Shown: piece by piece, positions 17,035-25,316 of the stretch
Layout: each line of letters begins with the position of its first letter
Numbering within the stretch: position 1 is the stretch's first letter
From: Tepidimonas aquatica
GTDB taxonomy: Bacteria > Pseudomonadota > Gammaproteobacteria > Burkholderiales > Burkholderiaceae_C
Length of the DNA stretch: 34,408 bases
Direction: 5' to 3'
Assembly: GCF_007556585.1 (NCBI RefSeq)
Contig: NZ_VJNA01000028.1
Location: 1 to 34,408, forward strand
Translations under genes and position numbers: made by a program
Notes under the pieces: model-generated
What the model saw: only the letters and a program-made list of their open reading frames with translations
Database searches by the model: none
What the model was told of the DNA's origin: nothing

Positions 17035-17979
17035 TTGATCCTGCGCCACGCCTTCTCCCCCACCGACAGCACCCGCCTGGCCCATTTGTGCGGTCCGCTG
17101 GACGCGCACCTGCGCACGATCGAAGCAGCGCTGCAGGTGCGCGTGCAGCACCGCAGCGGGCACTTTCGCGTCGAAGGCCGCAAGGCCGCCGCCACCCAGG
17201 CGTTGGAGGTGCTGCAAGCGCTGTACGAGCTGGCGCGTGACCCCATCGCCCCGGAAACCGTGCAGCTGATGCTGGTGGGCGACGGCCCCGACGCCGCGCC
17301 CGACCCCACGGTGCCGGTGCTGCACACCCGCCGTGGCGACGTGCGTGGCCGCACCGCCAACCAGCAGCGCTACCTGGCCGCCATCGCGGCGCATGACATC
17401 ACCTTCGGCATCGGGCCGGCCGGCACCGGCAAAACCTACCTGGCCGTGGCCTGCGCGGTGGACGCGTTGCAGCGCAGCGCCGTGCAGCGGCTGGTGCTGA
17501 CCCGCCCCGCGGTCGAGGCCGGGGAACGGCTGGGCTTTTTGCCGGGTGACTTGGCGGCCAAGGTGGACCCGTACCTGCGCCCGCTGTTCGATGCGCTGTA
17601 CGACCTGATGGGTTTCGAGGCGGTGCAAAAGGCGTTGGAGCGCCAGCAGATCGAGATCGCGCCGCTGGCTTTCATGCGTGGTCGCACGCTCAACCACGCC
17701 TTCGTGATCCTGGACGAGGCGCAAAACACCACGCCGGAGCAGATGAAGATGTTTTTAACGCGCATCGGCTTTGGCTCCAAGGCCGTGGTCACCGGCGATG
17801 TCAGCCAGATCGACCTGCCGCGCTCGCAGCTGTCGGGCCTGATCGACGCCGAACGCGTGCTCAAGCGCGTGCCTGGCATTGCGTTTGCACGCCTGACCAG
17901 CGCCGACGTCGTGCGCCACCCGTTGGTGGCGCGCATCGTCGATGCCTACGAAGCCCGCCCTCCCGCCACCGCCCTGTGA
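17035..17979 (+). CDS. ybeZ: PhoH-like ATPase (YbeZ type)
   Basis: A 314-residue P-loop ATPase of the PhoH/YbeZ family, found next to ybeY in most proteobacteria and linked to RNA metabolism. Walker A is GPAGTGKT, followed by LTRPAVEAGERLGFLPGD, Walker B is in FVILDEAQNTTPEQMKMFLTRIG, and VVTGDVSQIDLP follows. The start is taken as TTG at 17035 because LILRHAFSPTDSTRLAHLCG matches the usual N-terminus and no ATG or GTG fits. GATTAT at 17024-17029 ends five bases before it, which suggests a leaderless mRNA with a TTG start. The 3' end overlaps frames upstream of ybeY, which starts ten bases after the stop. Confidence 0.88.
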   Translation: MILRHAFSPTDSTRLAHLCGPLDAHLRTIEAALQVRVQHRSGHFRVEGRKAAATQALEVLQALYELARDPIAPETVQLMLVGDGPDAAPDPTVPVLHTRRGDVRGRTANQQRYLAAIAAHDITFGIGPAGTGKTYLAVACAVDALQRSAVQRLVLTRPAVEAGERLGFLPGDLAAKVDPYLRPLFDALYDLMGFEAVQKALERQQIEIAPLAFMRGRTLNHAFVILDEAQNTTPEQMKMFLTRIGFGSKAVVTGDVSQIDLPRSQLSGLIDAERVLKRVPGIAFARLTSADVVRHPLVARIVDAYEARPPATAL

Positions 17980-17989
17980 AGACCGCCCC

Positions 17990-18463
17990 ATGCCACGTGC
18001 CCTGCCACCGCTGACCCTGTCGCTGCAATTCGCCCGGTTTGAGGGGGTGGAGGTGCACCGCGCCGCGCTGCCCCGCCACCAGGTGGTGCGCTGGCTGCGC
18101 CACGCGCTGCAGGTGCCTGCCGAGCTGACCGTGCGCATCGTCGACGAGGACGAAGGCCGCTCGCTCAACCGCACCTGGCGCCACAAGGACTACGCCACCA
18201 ACGTGCTGACGTTCGATTACGAGCGCGCGCCGGTGGTGCTGGCCGACCTGGTGCTGTGCGCCCCGGTGGTGGCGCGCGAAGCGGCGGCGCAGGGCAAAAC
18301 GTTGGCGCAGCACTACGCCCACCTGCTGGTGCACGGTGCGCTGCACGCCCAGGGCTGGGACCACGAAACCAGCGAGGCCGACGCCGAAGCGATGGAAGCG
18401 CGCGAGATCGCCATCCTGGCCGGGCTGGGCTTGCCCAACCCGTACGGCCAGCGCAGCTGTTGA
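17990..18463 (+). CDS. ybeY: Endoribonuclease YbeY (rRNA maturation factor)
   Basis: A 157-residue zinc-dependent endoribonuclease involved in 16S rRNA 3' processing and ribosome quality control. The metal-binding signature HGALHAQGWDHE gives the three histidines, and NRTWRHKDYATNVLTFDY is the conserved strand region. The ATG at 17990 gives the standard length. It is coupled to the phoH-like gene. In many proteobacteria corC and lnt follow; here an inverted-repeat element and a convergent metal exporter come instead, so the usual order is broken. Confidence 0.93.
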   Translation: MPRALPPLTLSLQFARFEGVEVHRAALPRHQVVRWLRHALQVPAELTVRIVDEDEGRSLNRTWRHKDYATNVLTFDYERAPVVLADLVLCAPVVAREAAAQGKTLAQHYAHLLVHGALHAQGWDHETSEADAEAMEAREIAILAGLGLPNPYGQRSC

Positions 18464-18480
18464 GCCGGTCTCTGGATACG

Positions 18481-18654
18481 CCGGGGCAAGCGGGGGCCGG
18501 GTGGCTCATGGCTCCCTCGCGGGCAGGCCGTAAAGCTCGCGGGCGGCCGCCCGCAAACTCGCTTCGCTCGGACATGCGGGCGGCTAGTCGCCCGCTTCGC
18601 TAACGGCCTGCGCCGCTCGTCCGCAAATCGCCGCCCGGCCCCCGCTTGCCCCGG
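18481..18654. repeat. Long nested inverted-repeat element (MITE- or REP-like)
   Basis: The outer arms 18481-18501 and 18634-18654 are perfect inverted repeats of 21 bases that begin CCGGGGCAAGCGGGGG. Inside, GCAGGCCGTAA (18523-18533) faces its near-complement at 18601-18611. Next come the perfect 16-base palindrome GCGGGCGGCCGCCCGC (18539-18554) and the hairpin GCGGGCG-gctagt-CGCCCGC (18576-18595). A CGCTTCGCT direct repeat also occurs twice. It fills the gap between convergent ybeY and the CDF gene. No coding sequence or target duplication is evident. It may be a miniature transposable element, a REP/BIME-like repeat or a strong bidirectional transcription block. Confidence 0.7.
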
Positions 18655-18733
18655 TGTCGTCGGCCTCACCAACGCGTTGGAGGGCCGACGGGCCAAGCCG
18701 CGCCGGCTGCGGCCCAGCGCGGCGCGTGCCGCG

Positions 18734-19666
18734 TCAAAGCAGGTCGCGCGGGTCGTCGAAGTGCGCCTCGACGTCGCCCGGCAGCAGTTGGATCGTGGCG
18801 CGCAGCCCCGGCACCGCGCTCATCAGCGCCTGCTCGACGCTGGCGCGCAGCGCCGCCGCGCGGCGCAGGCTCCAGTCGGGCGGCAGGTGCATGTGCACGT
18901 CCACGTAGCAGCGCTGCCCGGCCTTGCGCGTGTGCAGGTGATCAAAACGCACGATGGTGCTGCCGCCACGGCGGTGCTCAAAGCCGCGCAGCACCTGCTC
19001 GATGGTGGCGCGCACCTCGGGTTCGACCGCCTGGTCCATCAGCCCCTGCCCGGCCCGCCACACCAGGCCCACGCCTTCGCGCACGATGTTGGCCGCCACC
19101 GCCAACGCCAGCACCGGGTCGAGCCACTCCCAGCCGGTCAGCGCCACCAGCGCCAGCCCACCGATGACGCCGGCCGAGGTCCACACGTCGGTGAACAGGT
19201 GGCGCGCGTCGCCCTCCAGCGCCTGCGAGCGGCGCACCCGCGCCGCGCGCAACATCACCGCGGCCAGCAGCCCGTTGAGCACGGAGCTGGCCACCGACAG
19301 CGCCAGCCCCCAGTCGAGCTGCTGCAGCGGCTGCGGGTGCAGCAACCGGTCCACCGCGGTCCAGCCGATGGCCAGCGCCGCCACGACGATCAAAATGCCC
19401 TCGAACCCGGCGGAAAAATACTCCGCCTTGTGGTGTCCGTACGGGTGGTCGTCGTCCGGCGGCGCGGCCGCCACCGTCACCATCCACAGGCCGAAGGTGG
19501 CGCCGGCCAGGTTGACCAGCGACTCCAGCGCGTCCGACAGCAGCCCCACCGAGCCGGTCAGCCACCACGCCCCGGTCTTGAGCGCGATGGTGGCCAGCGC
19601 CGCCACGACCGACGCCGCCAGCAAACGCTGCGGGGTCAGGCGCTGCCACAGACCCGTTGCTGCCAT
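18734..19666 (-). CDS. Cation diffusion facilitator (CDF) metal exporter
   Basis: A 310-residue inner-membrane transporter that exports divalent metals, most often Zn, Fe or Co, in exchange for protons. The six-helix domain has LLSDALESLVNLAGATFG (helix II with its aspartate), HPYGHHKAEYFSAGFEG and DARHLFTDVWTSAGVIGG (helix V with the HxxxD metal site). The C-terminal cytoplasmic domain (IVRFDHLHTRKAGQ) has the fold that dimerises on metal binding. The ATG at 19666 is ten bases after the tyrS stop, so it is likely read from the tyrS transcript. Metal identity cannot be read from the sequence. Confidence 0.9.
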   Translation of the reverse strand: MAATGLWQRLTPQRLLAASVVAALATIALKTGAWWLTGSVGLLSDALESLVNLAGATFGLWMVTVAAAPPDDDHPYGHHKAEYFSAGFEGILIVVAALAIGWTAVDRLLHPQPLQQLDWGLALSVASSVLNGLLAAVMLRAARVRRSQALEGDARHLFTDVWTSAGVIGGLALVALTGWEWLDPVLALAVAANIVREGVGLVWRAGQGLMDQAVEPEVRATIEQVLRGFEHRRGGSTIVRFDHLHTRKAGQRCYVDVHMHLPPDWSLRRAAALRASVEQALMSAVPGLRATIQLLPGDVEAHFDDPRDLL

Positions 19667-19676
19667 CGTGCCCCCT

Positions 19677-20936
19677 TCAGGCCAACGTGACGCGGGCGAA
19701 CTTGCGCTTGCCCACCTGCACCACGTAGGTACCGGCGACCAGCTTGAGCGCGCGGTCGGACACCACCGCACCGTCCACGCGCACGCCCCCGCCGTCGATA
19801 AGGCGGTTGGCCTCGCTGGTCGATGGGGCCAGCCCCGCCTGCTTCAGCAGCACCCCGATGCCCAGCGGCGCCCCCTGCAGCGACACCGAGGGGATGTCGT
19901 CGGGCACGCCACCGCGCGCGCGCAGGTGAAAGTCCTCCTCGGCGCGCGCCGCCGCCGCCGTGCCGTGAAAGCGCGCGGTGATCTCGCGCGCCAGTTCGAG
20001 CTTGGCCTCCTTAGGGTTGCGCCCTTGCGCCACCTGCTGCTTCAGCGCCTCGATCTCGGCCAGCGGCCGCAGCGACAGCAGCGTGTACCAGCGCCACATC
20101 AATTCGTCGCTGATCGACAGCACCTTGGCGAACATCGTGTTGGCGTCCTCGGTGATGCCGATGTAGTTGCCCTTGGACTTGGACATCTTTTCGACGCCGT
20201 CGAGCCCCTCCAGCAGGGGCATGGTCAGGATGCACTGCGGCTCCTGCCCGTACTCCTGCTGCAGGTGGCGGCCCATCAGCAAGTTGAACTTTTGGTCGGT
20301 GCCGCCCAGCTCCAGGTCGGCGCGCAGCGCCACCGAATCGTAGCCCTGCATCAGCGGGTACAAAAATTCGTGGATCGAAATGGGCACCCCGGCCTTGAAG
20401 CGCTTGGTGAAATCGTCGCGCTCCATCATGCGCGCCACCGTGTACTTGGCCGCCAACTGGATCATGCCGCGCGCGCCCAGCGCGTCGCTCCACTCGCTGT
20501 TGTAGCGGATTTCGGTGCGCGCCGGGTCCAACACCAGGCTGGCCTGCCGGTAGTACGTTTCGGCGTTGGCCTTGATCTGCTCGGGCGTCAGCGGCGGGCG
20601 CGTGCTGTTGCGTCCGGACGGGTCGCCGATCAGGCTGGTGAAGTCGCCGATCAAAAAAATCACCTGATGGCCAAGGTCTTGCAACTGGCGCATTTTGTTC
20701 AGCACCACCGTGTGGCCCAGGTGGATGTCGGGCGCGGTGGGATCCAGCCCCAGCTTGATGCGCAGCGGCTGCCCCGTGGCTTCGCTGTGGCGCAGCTTGC
20801 GCACCCAGTCGGCCACGGGCAACAGCTCTTCGCAGCCGCGCAGCGTCGTGGCCAGCGCGGCGTGCACAGCGTCGGAAGCGCCTTGCAGCGCCTCGGCAGC
20901 GGCCGCGTCGGCGGCCAACACTGTTGAAATATCCAT
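19677..20936 (-). CDS. tyrS: Tyrosyl-tRNA synthetase
   Basis: A 419-residue class I synthetase that charges tRNA-Tyr. The HIGH-type motif is HLGH at residues 72-75, and the KMSKS loop is in [28 protein letters not shown] is the tyrosine-pocket region typical of the bacterial TyrRS subgroup with a long N-terminal lead. The C-terminal S4 domain ([21 protein letters not shown]) binds tRNA. The divergent 228-base gap to the M23 gene holds TACAAT on the minus strand at 21045-21050, a candidate -10 for tyrS, and TATACT on the plus strand at 20973-20978. Confidence 0.96.
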   Translation of the reverse strand: MDISTVLAADAAAAEALQGASDAVHAALATTLRGCEELLPVADWVRKLRHSEATGQPLRIKLGLDPTAPDIHLGHTVVLNKMRQLQDLGHQVIFLIGDFTSLIGDPSGRNSTRPPLTPEQIKANAETYYRQASLVLDPARTEIRYNSEWSDALGARGMIQLAAKYTVARMMERDDFTKRFKAGVPISIHEFLYPLMQGYDSVALRADLELGGTDQKFNLLMGRHLQQEYGQEPQCILTMPLLEGLDGVEKMSKSKGNYIGITEDANTMFAKVLSISDELMWRWYTLLSLRPLAEIEALKQQVAQGRNPKEAKLELAREITARFHGTAAAARAEEDFHLRARGGVPDDIPSVSLQGAPLGIGVLLKQAGLAPSTSEANRLIDGGGVRVDGAVVSDRALKLVAGTYVVQVGKRKFARVTLA

Positions 20937-21164
20937 GAGGGTTTACCCAGATGACGGCCGGCGGTCCCCGGCTATACTAGCGCGATCGGCCGGCGCCACG
21001 CCGCGCCGCGTGGCTGGCCCAACGGCGCCAGCTGCGTGCGCCCGATTGTAGTCGGCCACCTCCCCGTCCCCCCAAGCCGCCGTGGATGCGCGCTCCACCA
21101 CGCACCCTAGGCCGCTGCGTGGGGGCTGTCACCGCACGCCCCCCGCGACGACGAGACGCTGTGC
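20937..21164. promoter_or_regulatory. Divergent promoter region between tyrS and the M23 peptidase gene
   Basis: This 228-base GC-rich gap contains two AT-rich hexamers: TATACT at 20973-20978 (plus, with ATGACG sixteen bases upstream) as a candidate -10 for the M23 gene, and TACAAT at 21045-21050 (minus) as a candidate -10 for tyrS. The two would transcribe towards and past each other, giving overlapping 5' leaders. No T-box or other leader element is recognised. Confidence 0.4.
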
Positions 21165-22499
21165 ATGAAAGAAACAATCGAGTTGCTACGCCGCTGGCTG
21201 CAACGCCACCCCCGTGCCGGTGTGGCGGCGCTGGCGGTGCTGTTGATGGGCACCGGGGTCACCGCGTTTGGCACCGACTCGCTGGACACCGCGATCGAGC
21301 GGTTACCGCAGCAGCAAGTCACCGAGGCGCTGCCGCTGACCCCGGACGTTGCCGCGGCCGCCGAAGCGCCCGCGCCGTTTGTGCTGTACCGCACCGAGCT
21401 GACCCGACACGACGACACCCTGGCCACGCTGCTGCAACGCCTGGGCGTGCGCGACAGCGCCGCGGCCGAGTGGCTGCGCCGCGACGCGCGCATCGCGCAA
21501 CTGTGGCGCGGCCAGGCGGGCAAGCGCGTCAGCGCCGAAGTCGACGACGACGGGCGGCTGCTGCGCCTGAGCGCGCGCTGGCTGCCCAAGACCGACGCCA
21601 CGCGCTACGAACAGTTGGTCGTGCAGCGGGACGGTGCCGGGTTTGTCGTGCACCAAGATAGCCTGGCACCACAGGCCACCGTGCGGCTGGCCAGCGGCGT
21701 CATCCGCAGCTCGCTGTTTGCCGCCGCCGACGCGGCCGGTCTGCCCGACAGTGTCGCCAGCCAATTGGCTGATTTGCTGGGCGGCGAGATCGACTTTCGC
21801 CGTGACCTGCGCGCGGGCGACCGCTTCGAGGTGGTTTACGAGGCCCTGGAAGCCGACGGCGAGGTGCTGCGCTACGGCCGGCTGCTGGCAGCGCGCTTCG
21901 TCAACGCCGGGCGCGAACATGGCTTGGTGTGGTTCGAGCCGCCCTCGGGTGGGCGCGGGGCTTACTACAACTTCCGCGGCGAAAGCCTGGCACGCGCGTT
22001 TTTGCCCTCGCCGCTGGCGTTCACGCGTGTCAGCTCCGGCTATGGCATGCGCTTTCACCCGGTGTACGGTGACCGCCGCGCCCATATGGGCGTGGACTAC
22101 GCCGCCCCCACCGGCACGCCGGTGCGCAGCGTGGCCGACGCGGTGGTGGCGTTCGCTGGCTGGCAGCGCGGCTACGGCAACGTCGTCATCCTGCAGCACA
22201 AAAACAACCGCAAGACGCTGTACGCACACCTGAGCCGCATCGACGTGCGTAAGGGTCAGCGCGTCGAGCAAGGGCAAACGGTCGGCGCCGTCGGTGCCAC
22301 CGGCACCGCCACCGGCGCGCACCTGCACTTCGAGTACATGGTCGGCGGCCAGCACCGCGACCCACTGACCATCGCGCGCGACAACCCCAGCGGTGAGCCG
22401 CTCGAAGCGCGTCACCGCCCAGCGTTCCAGCAAACCGCCAGCGCGATGCAAAGCAAGCTCGACGCGGCGCGCTGGATCGTGCAAGCCAGCGCCGAATGA
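21165..22499 (+). CDS. M23-family metallopeptidase (peptidoglycan endopeptidase-like)
   Basis: A 444-residue membrane-anchored protein. One helix near residues 18-36 (AGVAALAVLLMGTGVTAFG) places the rest in the periplasm. A middle region with opacity-associated/LysM-like features (LTRHDDTLATLLQRLGV, RDLRAGDRFEVVYEAL) precedes the M23 domain. The zinc site is seen in HMGVDYAAPTGTPV (HxxxD) and GAHLHFEYM (HxH), so the enzyme is probably active. Homologues such as MepM cut the peptide cross-links of peptidoglycan. It overlaps anmK by four bases (ATGA), which joins wall cutting and wall-fragment recycling in one transcript. Confidence 0.9.
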   Translation: MKETIELLRRWLQRHPRAGVAALAVLLMGTGVTAFGTDSLDTAIERLPQQQVTEALPLTPDVAAAAEAPAPFVLYRTELTRHDDTLATLLQRLGVRDSAAAEWLRRDARIAQLWRGQAGKRVSAEVDDDGRLLRLSARWLPKTDATRYEQLVVQRDGAGFVVHQDSLAPQATVRLASGVIRSSLFAAADAAGLPDSVASQLADLLGGEIDFRRDLRAGDRFEVVYEALEADGEVLRYGRLLAARFVNAGREHGLVWFEPPSGGRGAYYNFRGESLARAFLPSPLAFTRVSSGYGMRFHPVYGDRRAHMGVDYAAPTGTPVRSVADAVVAFAGWQRGYGNVVILQHKNNRKTLYAHLSRIDVRKGQRVEQGQTVGAVGATGTATGAHLHFEYMVGGQHRDPLTIARDNPSGEPLEARHRPAFQQTASAMQSKLDAARWIVQASAE

Positions 22500-23659
22500 G
22501 TGCCGCGCCGCTGCGGTGCATCGGGTTGATGTCCGGCACCTCGCTGGACGGGGTGGACGGTGTCATCGTCGCGTGGGACGCCCAGGAGGGCGGCTCGGCA
22601 GGGCGCGTCGTCGCGCACGTGCATCAACCGATGCCCGAGGCGCTGCGCGCGGCGCTGCTGGCGCTGCAAACCCCGGGGCCCAACGAGCTGCACCGCGCGC
22701 AGCAAGCGGGCGTGGCGCTGGCCGAGGTGTACGCCGGGGTCGTGCATGCCCTGCTGGCCCGCAGCGCGCTGCCGGCGTCGGCCATCGCCGCCATCGGCGC
22801 ACACGGCCAAACGGTACGCCACCTGCCGCCAGGTCACCCAGCGCTGGGCACCGACGAGGCCCCGTACACGCTGCAACTGCTGGCGCCGGCCTGGTTGGCC
22901 GAGCGCACCGGTATCGCGGTGGTGACCGATCTGCGCAGCCGCGACATCGCCGCGGGTGGCCAAGGCGCGCCGCTGGTGCCTGCGTTTCACCGCGCGGCCT
23001 TTGGCACGCCGGGGCAGGCGGTGGCGGTGGTCAACATCGGCGGCATCGCCAACGCCACGCTGCTGCGCGCCAACGGCACGGTAACCGGCTTCGACACCGG
23101 TCCCGGCAACGTGTTGCTGGATGGCTGGTGCCAACGCCACACGGGCCAACCCTACGACGCCGACGGTGCCTGGGGCCGCCAGGGCCACCCCGACGCGGCG
23201 CTGCTGCAAGCGCTGCTGGCCGACCCCTGGCTGGCACGCCGCGGCCCGCGCAGCACCGGGCGCGACCGCTACCACCTGGACTGGCTGGACACCGTGTTGC
23301 GCCAACACCCCGGCCTGCGCCCCGCGGATGTGCAGGCCACGCTGGCGGCGTTCACGGTGGGAACGGTGGTTCAGGCGCTGATGCACGCCGACTGGGGCCC
23401 CGACGGCCCCGGCAGCCTGCAGCGGGTGCTGGTGTGCGGCGGTGGTGCGCGCAACCGGCAGCTGATGAACGGCTTGTCCGAGCGGCTGTCGCCCGTGCCG
23501 GTGGAACCCACCGACCTGCACGGCTGGCCGGCCGAGCAGGTCGAAGCGGCGGCGTTCGCGTGGTTGGCGGCCCAGCACCTGCGCGGCGCCGCCGGCAATG
23601 TGCCCGAGGTCACGGGCGCCGCCGGCCCACGGGTGTTGGGCGCGCTGTACCCCGCCTGA
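22496..23659 (+). CDS. anmK: Anhydro-N-acetylmuramic acid kinase AnmK
   Basis: A 387-residue kinase that phosphorylates and opens 1,6-anhydro-MurNAc to MurNAc-6-phosphate during cell-wall recycling. The N-terminal nucleotide motif is GLMSGTSLDGVDGV. IGAHGQTVRHLP, VTDLRSRDIAAGGQGAPLVP, VNIGGIANATLL and FDTGPGNVLLD follow in family order, and VCGGGARNRQLM is the late adenosine motif. Its substrate is the product of lytic transglycosylases such as the one at 2954. The start overlaps the M23 stop. It converges with erpA with six bases between the stops. Confidence 0.95.
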   Translation: MSAAPLRCIGLMSGTSLDGVDGVIVAWDAQEGGSAGRVVAHVHQPMPEALRAALLALQTPGPNELHRAQQAGVALAEVYAGVVHALLARSALPASAIAAIGAHGQTVRHLPPGHPALGTDEAPYTLQLLAPAWLAERTGIAVVTDLRSRDIAAGGQGAPLVPAFHRAAFGTPGQAVAVVNIGGIANATLLRANGTVTGFDTGPGNVLLDGWCQRHTGQPYDADGAWGRQGHPDAALLQALLADPWLARRGPRSTGRDRYHLDWLDTVLRQHPGLRPADVQATLAAFTVGTVVQALMHADWGPDGPGSLQRVLVCGGGARNRQLMNGLSERLSPVPVEPTDLHGWPAEQVEAAAFAWLAAQHLRGAAGNVPEVTGAAGPRVLGALYPA

Positions 23660-23665
23660 GCTGGC

Positions 23666-24046
23666 TCAGCCGGCGCTGAAGCTGGAGCCGCAACCGCAGG
23701 TGGTCACCGCGTTGGGATTGCGGATGACGAACTGCGCGCCTTGCAGATCTTCCTTGTAGTCGATTTCGGCGCCCATCAGGTACTGCAGGCTCATCGCGTC
23801 GATCAACAGGGTGACGCCCCCACGCTGCATTTGCGTGTCGTCCTCGTTGACGGTTTCGTCGAACGTGAAGCCGTACTGGAACCCCGAGCAGCCACCGCCC
23901 TGCACGAACACGCGCAGCTTCAGGTCGGGGTTGCCCTCTTCGGCGATCAGCTCGGCCACCTTGGCCGCCGCCGCGTCGGTGAACACCAGCGGTGCGGGCA
24001 TCTCTTGGGTGGTGTCGGGGGTGGCGGCATCGGCAACGGCGCTCAT
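23666..24046 (-). CDS. erpA: Iron-sulfur cluster insertion protein ErpA
   Basis: A 126-residue A-type carrier that passes iron-sulfur clusters to apoproteins, including isoprenoid and respiratory enzymes. The three cluster cysteines are Cys53 in [10 protein letters not shown] and Cys117 and Cys119 in the C-terminal [29 protein letters not shown] is the conserved segment before them. A GAGAGGA site precedes the ATG. It stands alone, 240 bases after the rpsI stop region. A TAAGCT hexamer about 35 bases upstream of the ATG is a weak -10 candidate. Confidence 0.93.
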   Translation of the reverse strand: MSAVADAATPDTTQEMPAPLVFTDAAAAKVAELIAEEGNPDLKLRVFVQGGGCSGFQYGFTFDETVNEDDTQMQRGGVTLLIDAMSLQYLMGAEIDYKEDLQGAQFVIRNPNAVTTCGCGSSFSAG

Positions 24047-24176
24047 GGCAGTCCTCTCGAAAATGGGTTGGGTGCAAGCTTAGCGCATCCGGGCGCGCCA
24101 GGGGGCGCACCCGGGGCGCCAAACCCCTACTGCGCGCAGTGGTTTGTGCCGCCGCTGGCGGCCCCAACCCGGCAAC

Positions 24177-24214
24177 AAAAACGCCTGCCTCCCCGAGCGC
24201 GGGACCGGCAGGCG
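24177..24214 (-). terminator. Rho-independent terminator of the rplM-rpsI operon
   Basis: On the minus strand CGCCTGCC, a 17-base loop and GGCAGGCG form an eight-base-pair stem followed directly by TTTTTG. It lies about 75 bases after the rpsI stop. The loop is long but G/C-rich and can pair further. Confidence 0.6.
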
Positions 24215-24287
24215 GTGGCGGGTCGCTGCGGCCCGGGCACGCGGCGGGGACTGCCCGCGCCACGCGCACCCAGGGCCTGGCGCCGGA

Positions 24288-24680
24288 TCAGCGCTTGCTG
24301 AACTGCTTGGCGCGGCGGGCCTTGCGCAGACCCACTTTCTTGCGCTCGACTTCACGCGCGTCGCGCGTGACGTAGCCCGCGGCGCTCAGTTGCGGCTTGA
24401 GGCTGGGGTCGTAGTCGATCAGCGCACGCGTGATGCCGTGGCGCACCGCACCCGCTTGCCCCGACTCGCCGCCGCCGTGGACGTTGACCATGATGTCGAA
24501 CGTCTCTTCATGACCCGTCAGCACCAGCGGCTGGCGCGCGATCATGATGGAGGTCTCGCGACCGAAATACTCGCGGATGTCACGACCGTTGATCGTGATC
24601 TTGCCCGAGCCCTTTTTGAGGAACACGCGGGCGACGCTGGTCTTGCGCCGGCCGGTGCCGTTGTTCCATTCACCGATCAT
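24288..24680 (-). CDS. rpsI: 30S ribosomal protein S9
   Basis: A 130-residue ribosomal protein of the small-subunit head. [28 protein letters not shown] is the classical N-terminus, [19 protein letters not shown] is the conserved core, and the basic tail [15 protein letters not shown] reaches the P-site tRNA. AAGGAG stands eight bases before the ATG. It follows rplM by twelve bases, the universal bacterial pair. Confidence 0.97.
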   Translation of the reverse strand: MIGEWNNGTGRRKTSVARVFLKKGSGKITINGRDIREYFGRETSIMIARQPLVLTGHEETFDIMVNVHGGGESGQAGAVRHGITRALIDYDPSLKPQLSAAGYVTRDAREVERKKVGLRKARRAKQFSKR

Positions 24681-24692
24681 GCTGCCGCTCCT

Positions 24693-25124
24693 TTAGATTT
24701 CCAGCACCTTGGGTTGCTGGGCACCATGCGGATGCTCCGGGCCGGCGTAGACCTTGAGCTTTTTGATCATGGCGTAGCCCAGCGGCCCCTTGGGCAGCAT
24801 GCCCTTGACGGCCTTTTCCAGCGCGCGGCCCGGGTGCTTGGCCTGCATGTCGCGGAAATTGATCGAGCGAATGCCACCGGGGTAGCCGGTGTGGCGGTAG
24901 TAGATCTTGTCCTGGGCCTTGTTGCCCGTGACGCGGATCTTGTCGGCGTTGACGACGATGATGAAGTCGCCCGTGTCGACGTGAGGGGTGTAGATGGCCT
25001 TGTGCTTGCCGCGCAGTCGGCGTGCCACTTCGCTGGCGACACGTCCGAGCACCTTGTCGGTGGCGTCAATCACAAACCACTCATGCACCACCTCAGCGGG
25101 CTTGGCGCTGAAGGTCTTGGTCAT
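24693..25124 (-). CDS. rplM: 50S ribosomal protein L13
   Basis: A 143-residue protein that binds early to 23S rRNA. Signatures are [48 protein letters not shown] and [20 protein letters not shown]. The ATG at 25124 gives the family length; the frame upstream to 25256 has no homology and includes the -10 hexamer. It leads the rplM-rpsI operon. No leader structure that I recognise lies in its 5' region. Confidence 0.97.
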   Translation of the reverse strand: MTKTFSAKPAEVVHEWFVIDATDKVLGRVASEVARRLRGKHKAIYTPHVDTGDFIIVVNADKIRVTGNKAQDKIYYRHTGYPGGIRSINFRDMQAKHPGRALEKAVKGMLPKGPLGYAMIKKLKVYAGPEHPHGAQQPKVLEI

Positions 25125-25244
25125 GGTTTGGGTTCCTGTGGTTTGGCCGGCTCTTTTCCACGGTCGGAGCCGCTTCTGCTGGCGGCCTCTGAGGTGGTGT
25201 TGCTGCTTCGCCGCGGAGCCTGGCGTGGCGCTGCGAAACAGGGC

Positions 25245-25250
25245 ATTATA
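25245..25250 (-). promoter_or_regulatory. -10 element (TATAAT) of the rplM-rpsI operon
   Basis: A perfect TATAAT on the minus strand, 120 bases upstream of the rplM ATG, in otherwise very GC-rich DNA. No good -35 is seen at the expected distance. The leader would be about 113 bases. Confidence 0.6.
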
Positions 25251-25316
25251 GCCCATAGACGACAGCGCGCCAGCGCCACGCCGGCTGCGCGGACGCCTCG
25301 GCTACGATAGCGCACG

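Noticed and set aside
18481-18654. Integron attC site as explanation of the inverted repeats
   Set aside because: The paired R'/R'' core sites (GTTRRRY and its complement) are not present at the ends, and no cassette array or integrase is nearby.
18954-20927. Open plus-strand frame of about 650 codons opposite the CDF gene and tyrS
   Set aside because: Both opposite-strand genes are secure by motif, and this frame has no recognisable domain.
25125-25244. Ribosomal-protein leader (L13 autoregulatory RNA) upstream of rplM
   Set aside because: I could not recognise a conserved leader structure; only the -10 element is supported.
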